NCBI GenBank assembly: GCA_017428325.1
Contig: JAFRRA010000006.1
Span: 186,001-250,000 of the forward strand
Direction: 5' to 3'
Length of the DNA: 64,000 nucleotides
DNA from: Bacteroidales bacterium
GTDB lineage: Bacteria > Bacteroidota > Bacteroidia > Bacteroidales > UBA932
Position 1 is the stretch's first letter. The number at the start of each line of letters is the position of its first letter. The position numbers were made by a program, and so were the translations under genes. Shown here one piece after another: positions 1 to 8,896 of the stretch. A model generated the notes under the pieces. That model saw nothing but the letters and a program-made list of their open reading frames with translations, ran no database searches and was not told the DNA's origin.

Positions 1-492
1 GGCCTCAAGACCGGAGTCCTCATTGCCTGTGCGGCTTCCATCGGAGCATTGATTGCGGGTGCGGACCATAAACTCGGAAAGCAGTTCTATGATTTTGGAT
101 TCCAGCTTGGCCTTGCGTTCCAGATTCAGGACGATTATCTTGACACTTTCGGGGACGAAAAGGTGTTCGGAAAGAAAATCGGCGGAGACATCCTCAACAA
201 CAAGAAAACCTGGCTGCTGATCAAATGCAGGGAACTTGCCCGGGAAAAGTATGGAATGGACGGTATACGAAAACTGGAAGGACTCCTTGCCATGGGAGAA
301 AATGAAGGCAAGGCCAAAATCGAGGCCGTTAAATCCTTCTACCGAAGCCTCGGAACGGACAATCTGGCAGAAGAAGCCATTGACGTGTATTACAGCCAGG
401 CTTTCAGCGAGTTAGAGAAGACAAGCCTCAGCGATGCCCAAAAGGCACAGTTAGAAATATTCGCTTCCAAGCTCGTTTCACGCAGGTTTTAA
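1..492 (+). CDS. Polyprenyl diphosphate synthase, C-terminal part (5' end outside window)
   Basis: The reading frame is open from base 1, so only the last ~163 residues are present. The visible part carries the second aspartate-rich motif of trans-isoprenyl diphosphate synthases (FQIQDDYLD), followed by KKIGGDILNNKKTWL, which is typical of farnesyl/geranylgeranyl/octaprenyl synthases. The family condenses isopentenyl diphosphate with allylic diphosphates in the cytoplasm, for quinone side chains or as carrier-lipid precursors. Chain length cannot be judged because the first DDxxD region is missing. Its identity as a polyprenyl synthetase is clear; the exact gene is not. Confidence 0.9.
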   Translation, partial: GLKTGVLIACAASIGALIAGADHKLGKQFYDFGFQLGLAFQIQDDYLDTFGDEKVFGKKIGGDILNNKKTWLLIKCRELAREKYGMDGIRKLEGLLAMGENEGKAKIEAVKSFYRSLGTDNLAEEAIDVYYSQAFSELEKTSLSDAQKAQLEIFASKLVSRRF

Positions 493-495
493 TTG

Positions 496-523
496 CTTGA
501 AAAGGTTTTTTTTCATAAATTTG
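496..523 (+). promoter_or_regulatory. Bacteroidales-type promoter before the small membrane protein
   Basis: TAAATTTG at 516-523 fits the TAnnTTTG -7 box of the primary Bacteroidetes sigma factor. A TTG lies at 496-498, about 17 nt upstream, where the -33 element is expected. The start codon at 604 leaves a leader of roughly 75 nt. Confidence 0.55.
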
Positions 524-603
524 CCCAAGTGTGTAGAAAAATCAATTAATTCAATCAAGTATAACCTAAAAGTTGCGCACGACACGCATAAGTGTAATTA
601 ACT

Positions 604-957
604 ATGACTGAAACTACAAAGAAAGGAGCAGGACTCGCAATTACGGGTTTTGTTTTAGGTATCCTTGCACTTGTATTCTGCTGGTGCCCTATCCTTAACT
701 GGGTTCTCGCCATCCTGGGTGTTATCTTTGGTCTGATTGGTCTGTTTATCAACAGGCTTAAGGGACTTGCCCTCATCGGTGTTATTGCAGCTGTTGCAGC
801 TATCTGCATTTGGAAGTTCTACTATGTTCCAAAGATCCAGAACGCTGCTGGCGACCTGTTCAAGGAAGTTATCGAGAACGTTGACAAGGACAAGGTTAAC
901 GAGGCTGTTCAGGAACTCGAGGACGCTGTTAAAGAGGCTGTTCCTGCAGAGGAATAA
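604..957 (+). CDS. Small membrane protein with DUF4190-like hydrophobic hairpin
   Basis: This is a 117-residue protein. A short polar N-terminus is followed by three hydrophobic segments (about residues 8-28, 31-50 and 53-70, the first with a Cys-Trp-Cys-Pro patch), then an acidic, helical, probably coiled-coil tail rich in E, D, K and V (about 75-117). The GxxLGxxG-type packing in the membrane part resembles DUF4190-like small membrane proteins. The function is unknown. It stands alone between its own promoter and a terminator. The call as a real gene rests on the promoter, the terminator and the clear membrane/tail architecture. Confidence 0.75.
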   Translation: MTETTKKGAGLAITGFVLGILALVFCWCPILNWVLAILGVIFGLIGLFINRLKGLALIGVIAAVAAICIWKFYYVPKIQNAAGDLFKEVIENVDKDKVNEAVQELEDAVKEAVPAEE

Positions 958-975
958 TCTAAGCGCATTTATGAT

Positions 976-1012
976 AAAAAAGGCGCAACCTGTCAAGGCT
1001 GCGCTTTTTTTT
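976..1012 (+). terminator. Rho-independent terminator after the small membrane protein
   Basis: GCGCA (983-987) pairs with TGCGC (1000-1004), and A-rich sequence before it pairs with the T-run 1005-1012. This is a hairpin with a T tail, 20-odd bases after the stop codon. Confidence 0.75.
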
Positions 1013-1037
1013 GCATTATCTTTGTCGCTGAGAACAA

Positions 1038-2279
1038 ATGTTTATGGACAAGAAGATTGAGATAATGGCCCCGGCAGGGAACTTCGAGTGCCTGATGGCG
1101 GCTATCCAGGGTGGGGCTGACTCCGTGTATTTCGGGGTTGGCAACCTGAATATGAGAAGCCACTCTGCAAATAACTTCACCAACGAAGACCTTCCGGAAG
1201 TTGTGCGCATATGCAAAGAGCATGGTGTCAAGACTTACCTTACGCTTAACATTGTTGTATATCAGACGGAGATGGAGGACGTGAGGAAGGCTCTTGAAGC
1301 TGCTCGGGATGCCGGGATTTCTGCTGTTATCGCTTCCGATATGGCCGTCATACAGATGGCCCGTTCCATGGGCATAGAGATCCACGCTTCCACGCAGATG
1401 AATATCTCAAACTTCGAGGCGGCAAAATTCTATTCTCAGTTTGCGGACGTGATTGTCCTTGCCAGGGAGCTCACCCTGCCTCAGATTAAGGATATCAGCG
1501 AACGGATTAAAAAGGAAAATGTTTGCGGTCCTAATGGACAATTGCTGAGACTTGAACTGTTCGTTCACGGAGCGCTCTGCATGTCCATATCCGGCAAATG
1601 CTATCTCAGCCTCCAGGAGTACGATGCCTCAGCAAACCGCGGCAGCTGCTACCAGCTGTGCAGAAGAGGCTACCGTGTCACAGACCTTGAAACCGGAAGG
1701 GAACTGGAGATAGACAACAAGTACATAATGAGCCCGAAGGATCTCTGTACAATCGAGTTCATAGACAAGATAATCGATGCCGGCATTACCGTATTCAAGA
1801 TTGAGGGCCGCGCCCGCAGCGCGGAGTACGTGAAGATAGTAACATCCGCCTACCGCCAGGCTGCAGACGCCTGCATTGGAGAAGGCTACACCGACGATAT
1901 GAAACGGCAACTGAAAGAAAGGCTTTCCGGAGTATTCAACCGCGGATTCTGGGACGGATACTATCAGGGTGCAAGACTTGGACAGTGGAGCGAGGTATAT
2001 GGCAACAAAGCCGCCCGCAAGAAAGTCTATGCCGCAAAGATCACGAACTACTTCTCAAAGCTAGGAGTCGCTGAGGTCCTGGTGGAAGCCGGAGAAATCA
2101 AGGTCGGCGACGACATCCTCATCATCGGTCCTTCCACCGGCTGCATAGAACTGAAAATCGCTGAGATAAGGGTAGACCTCAAACCGGTGGAAAAAGCTGT
2201 CAAGGGAGACCTGTGCTCCATCCCTGTTGCCGACAAGCTCCGCCGCTCCGATAAACTCTACCTCTGGCAACCCGCCTGA
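1038..2279 (+). CDS. U32 family protein (RlhA/UbiU-like, annotated as peptidase/hydroxylase)
   Basis: The protein has 413 residues. It opens with IEIMAPAGNFECLMAAIQGG, the standard N-terminus of the U32 family, and carries the family signature around residues 172-191 (LELFVHGALCMSISGKCYLS, with its two cysteines). Further Cys-containing stretches (GSCYQLCRRGYR) fit the iron-sulfur cysteines known in RlhA, UbiU and TrhP. Members were first called collagenases, but characterised ones hydroxylate RNA or ubiquinone precursors using prephenate or O2, so 'peptidase' is doubtful. The start may be ATG 1038 or the in-frame ATG 1044; no Shine-Dalgarno decides between them. Which substrate it acts on cannot be told here. 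Confidence 0.88.
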   Translation: MFMDKKIEIMAPAGNFECLMAAIQGGADSVYFGVGNLNMRSHSANNFTNEDLPEVVRICKEHGVKTYLTLNIVVYQTEMEDVRKALEAARDAGISAVIASDMAVIQMARSMGIEIHASTQMNISNFEAAKFYSQFADVIVLARELTLPQIKDISERIKKENVCGPNGQLLRLELFVHGALCMSISGKCYLSLQEYDASANRGSCYQLCRRGYRVTDLETGRELEIDNKYIMSPKDLCTIEFIDKIIDAGITVFKIEGRARSAEYVKIVTSAYRQAADACIGEGYTDDMKRQLKERLSGVFNRGFWDGYYQGARLGQWSEVYGNKAARKKVYAAKITNYFSKLGVAEVLVEAGEIKVGDDILIIGPSTGCIELKIAEIRVDLKPVEKAVKGDLCSIPVADKLRRSDKLYLWQPA

Positions 2280-2283
2280 CAGG

Positions 2284-2646
2284 TTATAGGAATTCCAATC
2301 GGAGAACTATGCCCAATGCTGCGGCAATTCTGATAAAGGATGAAAGTTGCAAATCGGTTTCACCCTTCTCAATCCTGTTAATGTATGTGCGTTCTCTCCC
2401 GACCTTTTCTGCCAGTTCCTTTTGAGTAAGCCCCAGGTCTTTCCTCCGCTGACGCAGAATCTCCCCATAATACCAGGCCCTTGCCTTTGCGTCAAAAACT
2501 TCACGTTCGAAAGATCCAGACTCTCCCGCTTCCTTGCCCAGTATTTCACCGGCTTCCACAAATCCTTTAAGCTTACTGAAATCTGTCCGGCGAAGTTTTT
2601 CAAGTTCTCCTTTCGTAAAACCGGTTATCTCTTTTTTCTGTTTCAT
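2284..2646 (-). CDS. XRE-family antitoxin (HigA-like)
   Basis: This 120-residue protein has a helix-turn-helix of the Cro/C1 type in its C-terminal half (RRKDLGLTQKELAEKVGRER, then TYINRIEKGETDLQLSSFIRIAAALG). The N-terminal ~60 residues are charged and helical, probably the toxin-binding part. It follows the toxin gene on the minus strand with a 4-nt ATGA overlap, the toxin-first order known from higBA loci. Such antitoxins neutralise the partner and repress the shared promoter. The XRE assignment is firm; the HigA label comes from gene order and fold. Confidence 0.85.
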   Translation of the reverse strand: MKQKKEITGFTKGELEKLRRTDFSKLKGFVEAGEILGKEAGESGSFEREVFDAKARAWYYGEILRQRRKDLGLTQKELAEKVGRERTYINRIEKGETDLQLSSFIRIAAALGIVLRLEFL

Positions 2647-2993
2647 AGTTGCCTTCTCAAAATATTGACAGCCTTTTGTATTTCCTGTCTATAATCCTTT
2701 GTGGATTTCTTTACAAATGCATTCAAGAATACTATCTGGCTCGCCTGGTTTATATTCTCGTTTCCTGTTGCAAACAATATCACCCTCACTTCATTTTCCG
2801 AAGATATCCTAAGCTCATAAAAAACCGTGTTCTTCAGTTTTTTCACAAACTTTGGAGGAATCTGGACTAAGGTTTCCAGAATTGATGTTGCATACAATAG
2901 CTTCTCCCGAGTCCTAGGACTGCTGTTCTTAAAAAAATCCAAATACTCCGCAGAGTAAATCAATTGTCTTCCCTTCATTCCAATACAGCGCAA
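2643..2993 (-). CDS. RelE/HigB-like toxin
   Basis: The frame gives 116 residues. Met6 (MKGRQLIYS, ATG at 2978) is an equally likely start. The pattern 'KFVKKLKNTVFYELRIS...EVRVILFAT...IVFLNAFVKKSTKDYRQEIQKA' is the RelE/HigB fold: a basic helix, then beta strands with L-R-x-x-x-x-x-R-V and the final F-x-K-K-t. These toxins are ribosome-dependent mRNA interferases or related RNases. Partner antitoxin overlaps its 3' end by 4 nt. Confidence 0.85.
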   Translation of the reverse strand: MRCIGMKGRQLIYSAEYLDFFKNSSPRTREKLLYATSILETLVQIPPKFVKKLKNTVFYELRISSENEVRVILFATGNENINQASQIVFLNAFVKKSTKDYRQEIQKAVNILRRQL

Positions 2994-3156
2994 AGTTACT
3001 AATTAGTTTCTTTTTTACAAGTATGCATATAGGGTGGTCTTTCCCTTAGCATTTATTTGGATGCAAGATTGGAAGGTGATTTTTGAATAGCAAACCAAAC
3101 GGTAAATTTTACCGTGTACAATCCTGGGAAAAACAAGAAATGAAGGAAAACTATTG

Positions 3157-4836
3157 TTACCGCCAGGAAGAGAGGGCTTTCCAGAGCTGGGTGTCATAGT
3201 CCAGCATATGGCGGATACGCGTTGCCGTAAGCTTATATTTCTGGATTATTTCATCCTCAAGCAGCGGCTGGATTTCTTCCCTGTTCTGTTCAACAGCCTG
3301 CTCTTTTGTGAGCTTAACCTTTGAGGCAAGGAGGTCGTAGGCTTCCCTGTCCTTGTCATAAAGGCCTTCTTCCTTCGCTTCCTTTACAAGCTGTTCAAAT
3401 ATTATCTCCGATGCGGAACGGTGGTCGAACTTGCGGTTTGCCGCGTATTTCACAAAATCTTCATACTGGGCATCTGTCATCCGGAAACTGTGGTCAACCA
3501 GAGAATCAATTGGATTTTCGCTGTAGAATTTGACGGCATATTCCTCAAGGATGCCGCTGAGAGAAAGTGCCAGTGTCGGACGGCTATAGGATTCTGGCTT
3601 GATTTCTATATCCGGGGTAATGCCTCCGCCGTCATATACGATGCGTCCATTCTTGGTCTGGAATGCCTGCTTGAGCGAGTCCGGAACAGTTCCCACACTG
3701 CCGTCCGAATTGCGGTGGGCGTAGTCCATAATCTGGATGCATCGGCCGCTCGGAGTGTAATACTTGGCGATGGTAAGCTTAAGTTTTCCGTTGTAGCCTA
3801 CAGGGCGGAAACTCTGCACAAGGCCTTTGCCGTATGTGCGGGTTCCAACTATGAGGGCGCGGTCAAGGTCCTGGAGAGCTCCTGCCACAATCTCTGAAGA
3901 AGATGCTGAAGACGAGCTCACGAGAGCCATCAGCGGAATGAGGGTGTCAACCGGAGCCTTGTCCGTGATGCAGTCGAAGTTTGCTCCCTCTCCCCTTCCG
4001 CGGGCCGTTGCCACGAGCGTACCGTTCGGAACAAAAAGGGAAACGATGTCCGTTGCCTCGTCCATCAGTCCTCCGCCATTGCCCCTGAGATCGAGGATTA
4101 TCCGCTGTGCTCCCTGTTCCTTAAGGGAAATCAGGGCCTTGCGCACATCCTCGGATCCGTTGAGCGTAAAGCCGCTAATCTTGATGTAACCCGTAGGGGC
4201 AACCCCGGAAAGACTGTCTGGAACCTGCAGGATTCCGAAGTACGGGACATCGGAAGTGTGAACCTTATCCCTTGTGACTACACGTTCAACGGTCTGGCCT
4301 GTGCGGCCTTTCTTTATAAGGAACTTCACCTGTGTTCCAGGGTTGCCACGCATACGTTTGCTGCACTCGTCAACGGTCAGCTTGCTACAGTCGGCACCGT
4401 CTATCTTCATTATGATATCACCGGGTTCTATGTTGTAGCGTATAGCCGGAGAGCCTTCATAGGTCTGCATTATCATAACACCCAAAGAGTCCTTGCGGAC
4501 GGTTGCCCCGATTCCTCCGTACGACGCGGTCGTCATCATCTCTATGGACTCGGAATCTTCCTCCGGAACATATTCCGTGTAAGGGTCTATGGATTGCAGC
4601 ATGGCGTCTACGCCGTAGTTTATCAGCTTGGCAAAATCCACGGTGTCCACATATTCTGTTGCCAGGGTGCGCAGGATGTTATACTGGATTTCAAGGCCCT
4701 GCGTAAGCTTGAAGTTGCGGCTCTGGGCATTGCCGCCCAGCGGCACAAGCATCAGCAGAACAACGGATAATGCTGTGAAAAAAGCTTTTGAAGTACGCGG
4801 ATGCGCTACTTTGCGCGGATGAATATTTTTGTTCAT
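3157..4836 (-). CDS. S41 family C-terminal processing peptidase (CtpA-like)
   Basis: The start is taken at ATG 4836 (MNKNIHPRK), giving 559 residues; ATG 4842 two codons upstream is the alternative. The frame stays open to 5103, but that extension overlaps the divergent rdgB gene and is not credible. A signal peptide (FFTALSVVLLMLVPLGGNAQ) is followed by an N-terminal helical region, a PDZ domain (YGGIGATV...GDIIMKIDG), and the S41 core. The catalytic pair is visible as Ser312 (SSSSASSSEIVAG) and Lys337 (RTYGKG), 25 residues apart as in known CtpA/D1P proteases. Members act in the periplasm and trim C-termini of envelope proteins. Targets here are unknown. Confidence 0.93.
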   Translation of the reverse strand: MNKNIHPRKVAHPRTSKAFFTALSVVLLMLVPLGGNAQSRNFKLTQGLEIQYNILRTLATEYVDTVDFAKLINYGVDAMLQSIDPYTEYVPEEDSESIEMMTTASYGGIGATVRKDSLGVMIMQTYEGSPAIRYNIEPGDIIMKIDGADCSKLTVDECSKRMRGNPGTQVKFLIKKGRTGQTVERVVTRDKVHTSDVPYFGILQVPDSLSGVAPTGYIKISGFTLNGSEDVRKALISLKEQGAQRIILDLRGNGGGLMDEATDIVSLFVPNGTLVATARGRGEGANFDCITDKAPVDTLIPLMALVSSSSASSSEIVAGALQDLDRALIVGTRTYGKGLVQSFRPVGYNGKLKLTIAKYYTPSGRCIQIMDYAHRNSDGSVGTVPDSLKQAFQTKNGRIVYDGGGITPDIEIKPESYSRPTLALSLSGILEEYAVKFYSENPIDSLVDHSFRMTDAQYEDFVKYAANRKFDHRSASEIIFEQLVKEAKEEGLYDKDREAYDLLASKVKLTKEQAVEQNREEIQPLLEDEIIQKYKLTATRIRHMLDYDTQLWKALSSWR

Positions 4837-4868
4837 AATCATATATTCCAAAAATAGTAAACTTTTGC

Positions 4869-4876
4869 TAACTTTG
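4869..4876 (+). promoter_or_regulatory. -7 promoter box of rdgB
   Basis: TAACTTTG matches TAnnTTTG and lies 21 nt before the rdgB start codon, inside the 61-bp divergent region shared with the S41 protease gene. No clear -33 element is seen. Confidence 0.5.
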
Positions 4877-4897
4877 GTTTGATTAACAACTGCATCT

Positions 4898-5488
4898 ATG
4901 GAACTGATATTTGCAACCGCCAATCCTAACAAGCTAAAGGAAGCGTCAGAAATACTGGGGAAAAGTGTTACACTAATTATGCCAAAGAAGCTAGGTTTCA
5001 GGGGAGACATTCCGGAAACCGGTGCCACCATCGAGGCTAATTCCAAGATGAAGTGCCAGTTTGTGTGGAACAAGTTCAAGAAGACTTGCTTCGCCGATGA
5101 CACCGCCCTGGAGGTGGCGTCTCTGGACGGCGCTCCCGGGGTTCACTCCGCACGCTATGCCGGAGAAGGGCACGACGATGCCGCCAACCGCGCAAAACTC
5201 CTGGAGGCTCTGACCAAGGTGGACAAGCGCAAAAAGAACATCCGCGAGGCAAGGTTCCGTACTGTAGTGACACTGATCCACAAAGGCACGCTTTTCACGT
5301 TCGAGGGAGTGATGAAGGGAACCATCGCCGAGAAAGAAAGTGGAGAGGGAGGTTTCGGATACGACTCTATCTTCATACCTGACGGGTGCAACTGCACGTT
5401 TGCGGAAATGAGTGAAACCCAGAAGAACGCCATTTCTCACAGGGGCATTGCAATGAGGAAACTCTCGAATTTCCTGTCAAGACTCTAA
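4898..5488 (+). CDS. rdgB: dITP/XTP pyrophosphatase (HAM1/RdgB)
   Basis: This is a 196-residue enzyme, the usual length. The N-terminus (MELIFATANPNKLKEASEIL) is the classic HAM1 nucleotide-binding motif; FADDTALEVASLDGAPGVHSARYAG and GGFGYDSIF are the other family blocks. It hydrolyses non-canonical purine triphosphates (dITP, XTP) to monophosphates and keeps them out of DNA. It is followed 30 nt later by recO on the same strand, so the two may be co-transcribed as a genome-maintenance pair. Confidence 0.95.
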   Translation: MELIFATANPNKLKEASEILGKSVTLIMPKKLGFRGDIPETGATIEANSKMKCQFVWNKFKKTCFADDTALEVASLDGAPGVHSARYAGEGHDDAANRAKLLEALTKVDKRKKNIREARFRTVVTLIHKGTLFTFEGVMKGTIAEKESGEGGFGYDSIFIPDGCNCTFAEMSETQKNAISHRGIAMRKLSNFLSRL

Positions 5489-5518
5489 TCCGCAGATTCT
5501 CCTGACACCAGACATCTA

Positions 5519-6232
5519 ATGCTCACAAAAGACAGGATAATAGTGCTCCACACAATCAAGCATTCCGATTCCGGAATGGTGGTCCAGTGTTACTCCGCCT
5601 CGCGTGGCAGAAGCGCCTGCTATTTCTTTGCCAAAAGCAAACATTCCAAGAGTTCCCAGATGTTCCCGCTGAGCATTCTGGATGCCGTGCTTTATTTCAG
5701 GAACAACTCGGCAATGCCGGTGATCAAGGAAATCTCTTCCCCTGTCGCCCTAAACAGCATAAAGACGGACATACGGAAAGGCGCGATTTCCCTTTTCGTG
5801 TGTGAGCTTCTTCTAAAGACCCTCAAAGAGGGGGACACGGATCCCCAGCTTATGGATTTCATCTCGAATTCCGTTATGCTCCTGGATGCGATGGACGAGG
5901 GCGTGGAGAATTTCCATCTGCATTTTGCCGTAAGCCTGTGCAAGAGACTGGGCTATATGCCGGCGGACAACTACTCTGAAAACAGCCCTTACTTTAACTT
6001 CACAAAGGGGGCTTTCTCAAGAGATTACAACGAGGCATTCTGCTTCCTTCCTGACGAGAGCCTGATGCTTCACCGTATATTGTCCACCCCATTGACCGCC
6101 CTTCCTGAAATCAAGTGCAACGGAGCCATGCGCAACCGGTTCCTCGGCAAAATAATTGACTATATCTCCTTCCATACATCCTTCAAGACGGAACTCAAGT
6201 CCCTGGCTGTCCTGAGGGAGCTATTCGGATGA
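5519..6232 (+). CDS. recO: DNA repair protein RecO
   Basis: The protein has 237 residues. The N-terminal OB-fold (MLTKDRIIVLHTIKHSDSGMVVQCYS... then ACYFFAKSKHSKSSQMFPLS) and the helical C-terminal domain with its LxxxLGYxP-type segment (VSLCKRLGYMPADNYS) match Bacteroidetes RecO. RecO loads RecA onto SSB-covered single-stranded DNA together with RecR. The four zinc cysteines found in some RecO proteins are not present, which is normal for this order. Confidence 0.92.
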   Translation: MLTKDRIIVLHTIKHSDSGMVVQCYSASRGRSACYFFAKSKHSKSSQMFPLSILDAVLYFRNNSAMPVIKEISSPVALNSIKTDIRKGAISLFVCELLLKTLKEGDTDPQLMDFISNSVMLLDAMDEGVENFHLHFAVSLCKRLGYMPADNYSENSPYFNFTKGAFSRDYNEAFCFLPDESLMLHRILSTPLTALPEIKCNGAMRNRFLGKIIDYISFHTSFKTELKSLAVLRELFG

Positions 6233-6257
6233 AAAGTATTATCTTGCACACCTGGAT

Positions 6258-7835
6258 ATGGGAAAGAAAACCGCACGGGCAATAAACAAGGCTGTCCTGA
6301 GTTGGGGCAGAGGCTACCTCAGAGAAATTGAAAGGAGCTTCACCTGTGCTGCCGAAATGCAGGACGAAGTGTTCTCCCGTCTTGTCAAATGCGGAAGGGA
6401 AACCGTCTTCGGAAGCGAAAGGGACTTTGCCGGCATACACAGTCTCCGCGATTTTCAAAGCCGCGTAAAGCTTTCCAGATACGACGACATTGCCCCTTAC
6501 ATCACCCGCATACGCCAGGGAGAAAAGAATGTCCTCTGGAACCAGGACGTGAGATGGTTTGCCAAGTCCAGCGGAACATCTTCGGAAAAGAGCAAGTTCA
6601 TACCCATCACCAAAGATTCCCTTTATGGAACCCACTTCAAGGGAATGAAGATGATGCTGATGAATTATGTCCATAACAATCCGGACAGCCGGGTGTTCTC
6701 GTCCTGCGCCCTTACCCTTGGCGGAAGCGTCGCCCCGGACATTCTGGCCAAGGACAATGTCTTTGACGGAGACCTCTCCGCCGTGATGCTGCGTAATTCC
6801 CCAAGGGTGGTGGAGTTTCTCAGGACCCCTTCCCGCAAGACAGCCCTGGTTGCAGACTTCGCCACGAAAGTGGACCTGATATGCAGGGAAAGCACACGCA
6901 AGAATGTTTCCAACTTCTCCGGAGTCCCAAGCTGGAACCTGGTTCTCATGAACAAGATCCTGGAATATACCGGCAAAAGCAATCTTCTGGAAGTTTGGCC
7001 GAACATGGAGCTGTTCATGCATGGGGGCATAAGCTTTGAGCCTTATCGGGAAACCTACCGCAAGCTGATCCCGTCCGACAACATGCACTATCTGGAAAAC
7101 TACAACGCCTCCGAGGGCTATTTTGCTTTCCAGGACACGCTGGAGGGCGGAGGCGGGATGCTGCTGACGGTAAACAACGGCATCTTCTACGAGTTCATTC
7201 CGTTCAGCCATCTGGACGAGGCTCAGGAAGGAGACAACTCCCATATCGTACCTCTTGAAGGAGTACAGACCGGTGTCGATTACGCCATCGTGATTTCCAC
7301 AGTCGGAGGTCTTTGGAGATATATGCCTGAAGACCTTGTACGCTTCACTTCCGTCAACCCGTACCGCCTGGTCGTGACCGGAAGGACAAAGATGTATATC
7401 AACGCCTTCGGAGAGGAACTGATGATAAACAACGCGGAACGGGCAATAGCCACGGCTTCCGCCAAGGCCGGAATCGAAATCACAGACTACACTGCCGCTC
7501 CGGAATTTTTGGAAGTGCAGGGGTGCCATGTGTGGGCAATCGAGTTCTCCGACCCTCTCCGCAACCCGGAAAGCCCGGACTTCAGCGCCCGGGCTGTGGA
7601 GGACTTTGCAGAAATCCTTGACTCTGAAATCCAGAAAGTCAACTCTGATTATGAGGCCAAGCGTTCTCCGGGTTCAACGATGCGGCGCCTGAAGATAGTG
7701 CCGCTTGCTCCGGGCACTTTCTACCGCTGGATGGAATCCCGCGGAAAGACGGGAGGCCAGAACAAGGTCCCGCGCCTGTGGAAAGACCTCAAGTACATAG
7801 ACCAACTCCGGAAAACAGCCGAGGACAAACAATGA
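6258..7835 (+). CDS. GH3 auxin-responsive promoter family protein (acyl-adenylate/amidosynthetase type)
   Basis: The protein has 525 residues. Visible GH3 motifs are the phosphate-binding SSGTSSEKSKFIP near residue 105, the central YNASEGYFAFQ with its acyl-site aromatic residues, and TGRTKMYINAFGEELMINN near the hinge. Plant GH3 enzymes adenylate auxin or jasmonate and join them to amino acids; bacterial members share the fold, but their substrates are mostly unknown. The stop codon overlaps the next gene's start (ATGA), and that gene is another adenylate-forming enzyme (LuxE type), so the two may act on related acyl substrates. The product name is firm; the reaction is inferred from the family. 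Confidence 0.9.
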   Translation: MGKKTARAINKAVLSWGRGYLREIERSFTCAAEMQDEVFSRLVKCGRETVFGSERDFAGIHSLRDFQSRVKLSRYDDIAPYITRIRQGEKNVLWNQDVRWFAKSSGTSSEKSKFIPITKDSLYGTHFKGMKMMLMNYVHNNPDSRVFSSCALTLGGSVAPDILAKDNVFDGDLSAVMLRNSPRVVEFLRTPSRKTALVADFATKVDLICRESTRKNVSNFSGVPSWNLVLMNKILEYTGKSNLLEVWPNMELFMHGGISFEPYRETYRKLIPSDNMHYLENYNASEGYFAFQDTLEGGGGMLLTVNNGIFYEFIPFSHLDEAQEGDNSHIVPLEGVQTGVDYAIVISTVGGLWRYMPEDLVRFTSVNPYRLVVTGRTKMYINAFGEELMINNAERAIATASAKAGIEITDYTAAPEFLEVQGCHVWAIEFSDPLRNPESPDFSARAVEDFAEILDSEIQKVNSDYEAKRSPGSTMRRLKIVPLAPGTFYRWMESRGKTGGQNKVPRLWKDLKYIDQLRKTAEDKQ

Positions 7836-8896
7836 AAAAAGAGTTTCTGAAAAGTATTTTCGCTGTTGGGAGCAAAGAGGAATTCACCCTCCTTGCCCTT
7901 AAGGCATTCGGCTATCAAAGAGAGCATTGCAAGGTCTATCGCGAGTATCTCAGACTCACGGGTAAACTGGACTTTCAACCGAAATCCATCGAGGAGATCA
8001 CTTTCCTTCCGATAAGTCTTTTCAAGTCTCAGGACATACTGTCAACCCCTTCCGCAAAGTGTGGTGAAAACATACCGCTGGTTTTCACTTCAAGCGCCAC
8101 TACGGGAATGACTCCGAGCCATCACATTATCGTTGATCCTGCCGTTTATGAAAGAAGTTTCAGAGAGGGATTCCGGAGGGTTTACGGAGAACCGGGGAGA
8201 TACAATCTTCTGGCAATTCTGCCATCATATCTGGAGCGCAAGGGTTCCTCCCTCGTCTATATGGCCGACCACCTGATCAAAGATGTCCTGGAAACGGGAG
8301 GAGAAGGCGGTTTCTTCCTTTACGACCACGACCGACTGCTGCAAACCCTTAGATCCCTGCACGCAAAGAGGAAGACTATTCTGCTGGGAGTAAGCTTTGC
8401 CCTTCTGGACTTTGCAAAATTTGTCGCCGGGCAGATTCCGGATCCGGAGGAAAGAAAGACTCTCTTCAGCGATGTTATAGTCATTGAAACGGGAGGCATG
8501 AAAGGGCGCGGAGAAGAACTCTCCCGCGAAGAACTCCACGGAAGGCTTAAGGATGGATTTGTCTCCGCCAGGATAGATTCCGAATACGGAATGTGCGAGC
8601 TTCTTTCCCAGGCATATTCAATAGGAAACCTGTCAGAAGGTGTTTTCTTCACCCCTCCTTGGATGAGGGTGCTGGCCAGGGACCTTCAGGATCCTTTCCG
8701 GGTAAAGGATGTAACTGAAGGCGGACTGAACATCATAGACCTTGCAAACATCAATTCCTGCTGCTTCATTGAAACGGAAGACGCTGGAAGGCTGTTCCCC
8801 GTCACAAATGAAAAGAGAAGCGTCCACCCTCCTTTTACGGTTGATGGACGCATCCAAAACTCAGAACTCCGCGGCTGCAATATGCTTCTCGGCTAA
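7832..8896 (+). CDS. LuxE-family acyl-protein synthetase
   Basis: The start is set at ATG 7832 (MKKEFLKSIF), which overlaps the GH3 stop by 4 nt; upstream in-frame codons lie inside the GH3 gene. The protein has 354 residues, with the ATP-binding motif FTSSATTGMTPSHH near residue 85 (LuxE consensus TSGTTG) and ETGGMKGRGEELSREEL further on. LuxE activates fatty acids as acyl-adenylates and transfers them to a cysteine for reduction to aldehyde. There is no luxCD or luciferase nearby, so a role in bioluminescence is not implied. The gene ends 4 nt inside the convergent GT117 gene. Confidence 0.85.
   Translation: MKKEFLKSIFAVGSKEEFTLLALKAFGYQREHCKVYREYLRLTGKLDFQPKSIEEITFLPISLFKSQDILSTPSAKCGENIPLVFTSSATTGMTPSHHIIVDPAVYERSFREGFRRVYGEPGRYNLLAILPSYLERKGSSLVYMADHLIKDVLETGGEGGFFLYDHDRLLQTLRSLHAKRKTILLGVSFALLDFAKFVAGQIPDPEERKTLFSDVIVIETGGMKGRGEELSREELHGRLKDGFVSARIDSEYGMCELLSQAYSIGNLSEGVFFTPPWMRVLARDLQDPFRVKDVTEGGLNIIDLANINSCCFIETEDAGRLFPVTNEKRSVHPPFTVDGRIQNSELRGCNMLLG

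Noticed and set aside
4837-5103. N-terminal extension of the S41 protease frame by ~89 codons
   Set aside because: It overlaps the divergent rdgB gene and the shared promoter region; a normal signal peptide begins at 4836.
6195-7529. 444-codon open frame on the minus strand
   Set aside because: It is antisense to the GH3 gene, which has clear family motifs; the translation shows no recognisable domain.
7832-8896. Bioluminescence role for the LuxE-family gene
   Set aside because: No luciferase or reductase genes are nearby; LuxE-like proteins are widespread in non-luminous Bacteroidetes.
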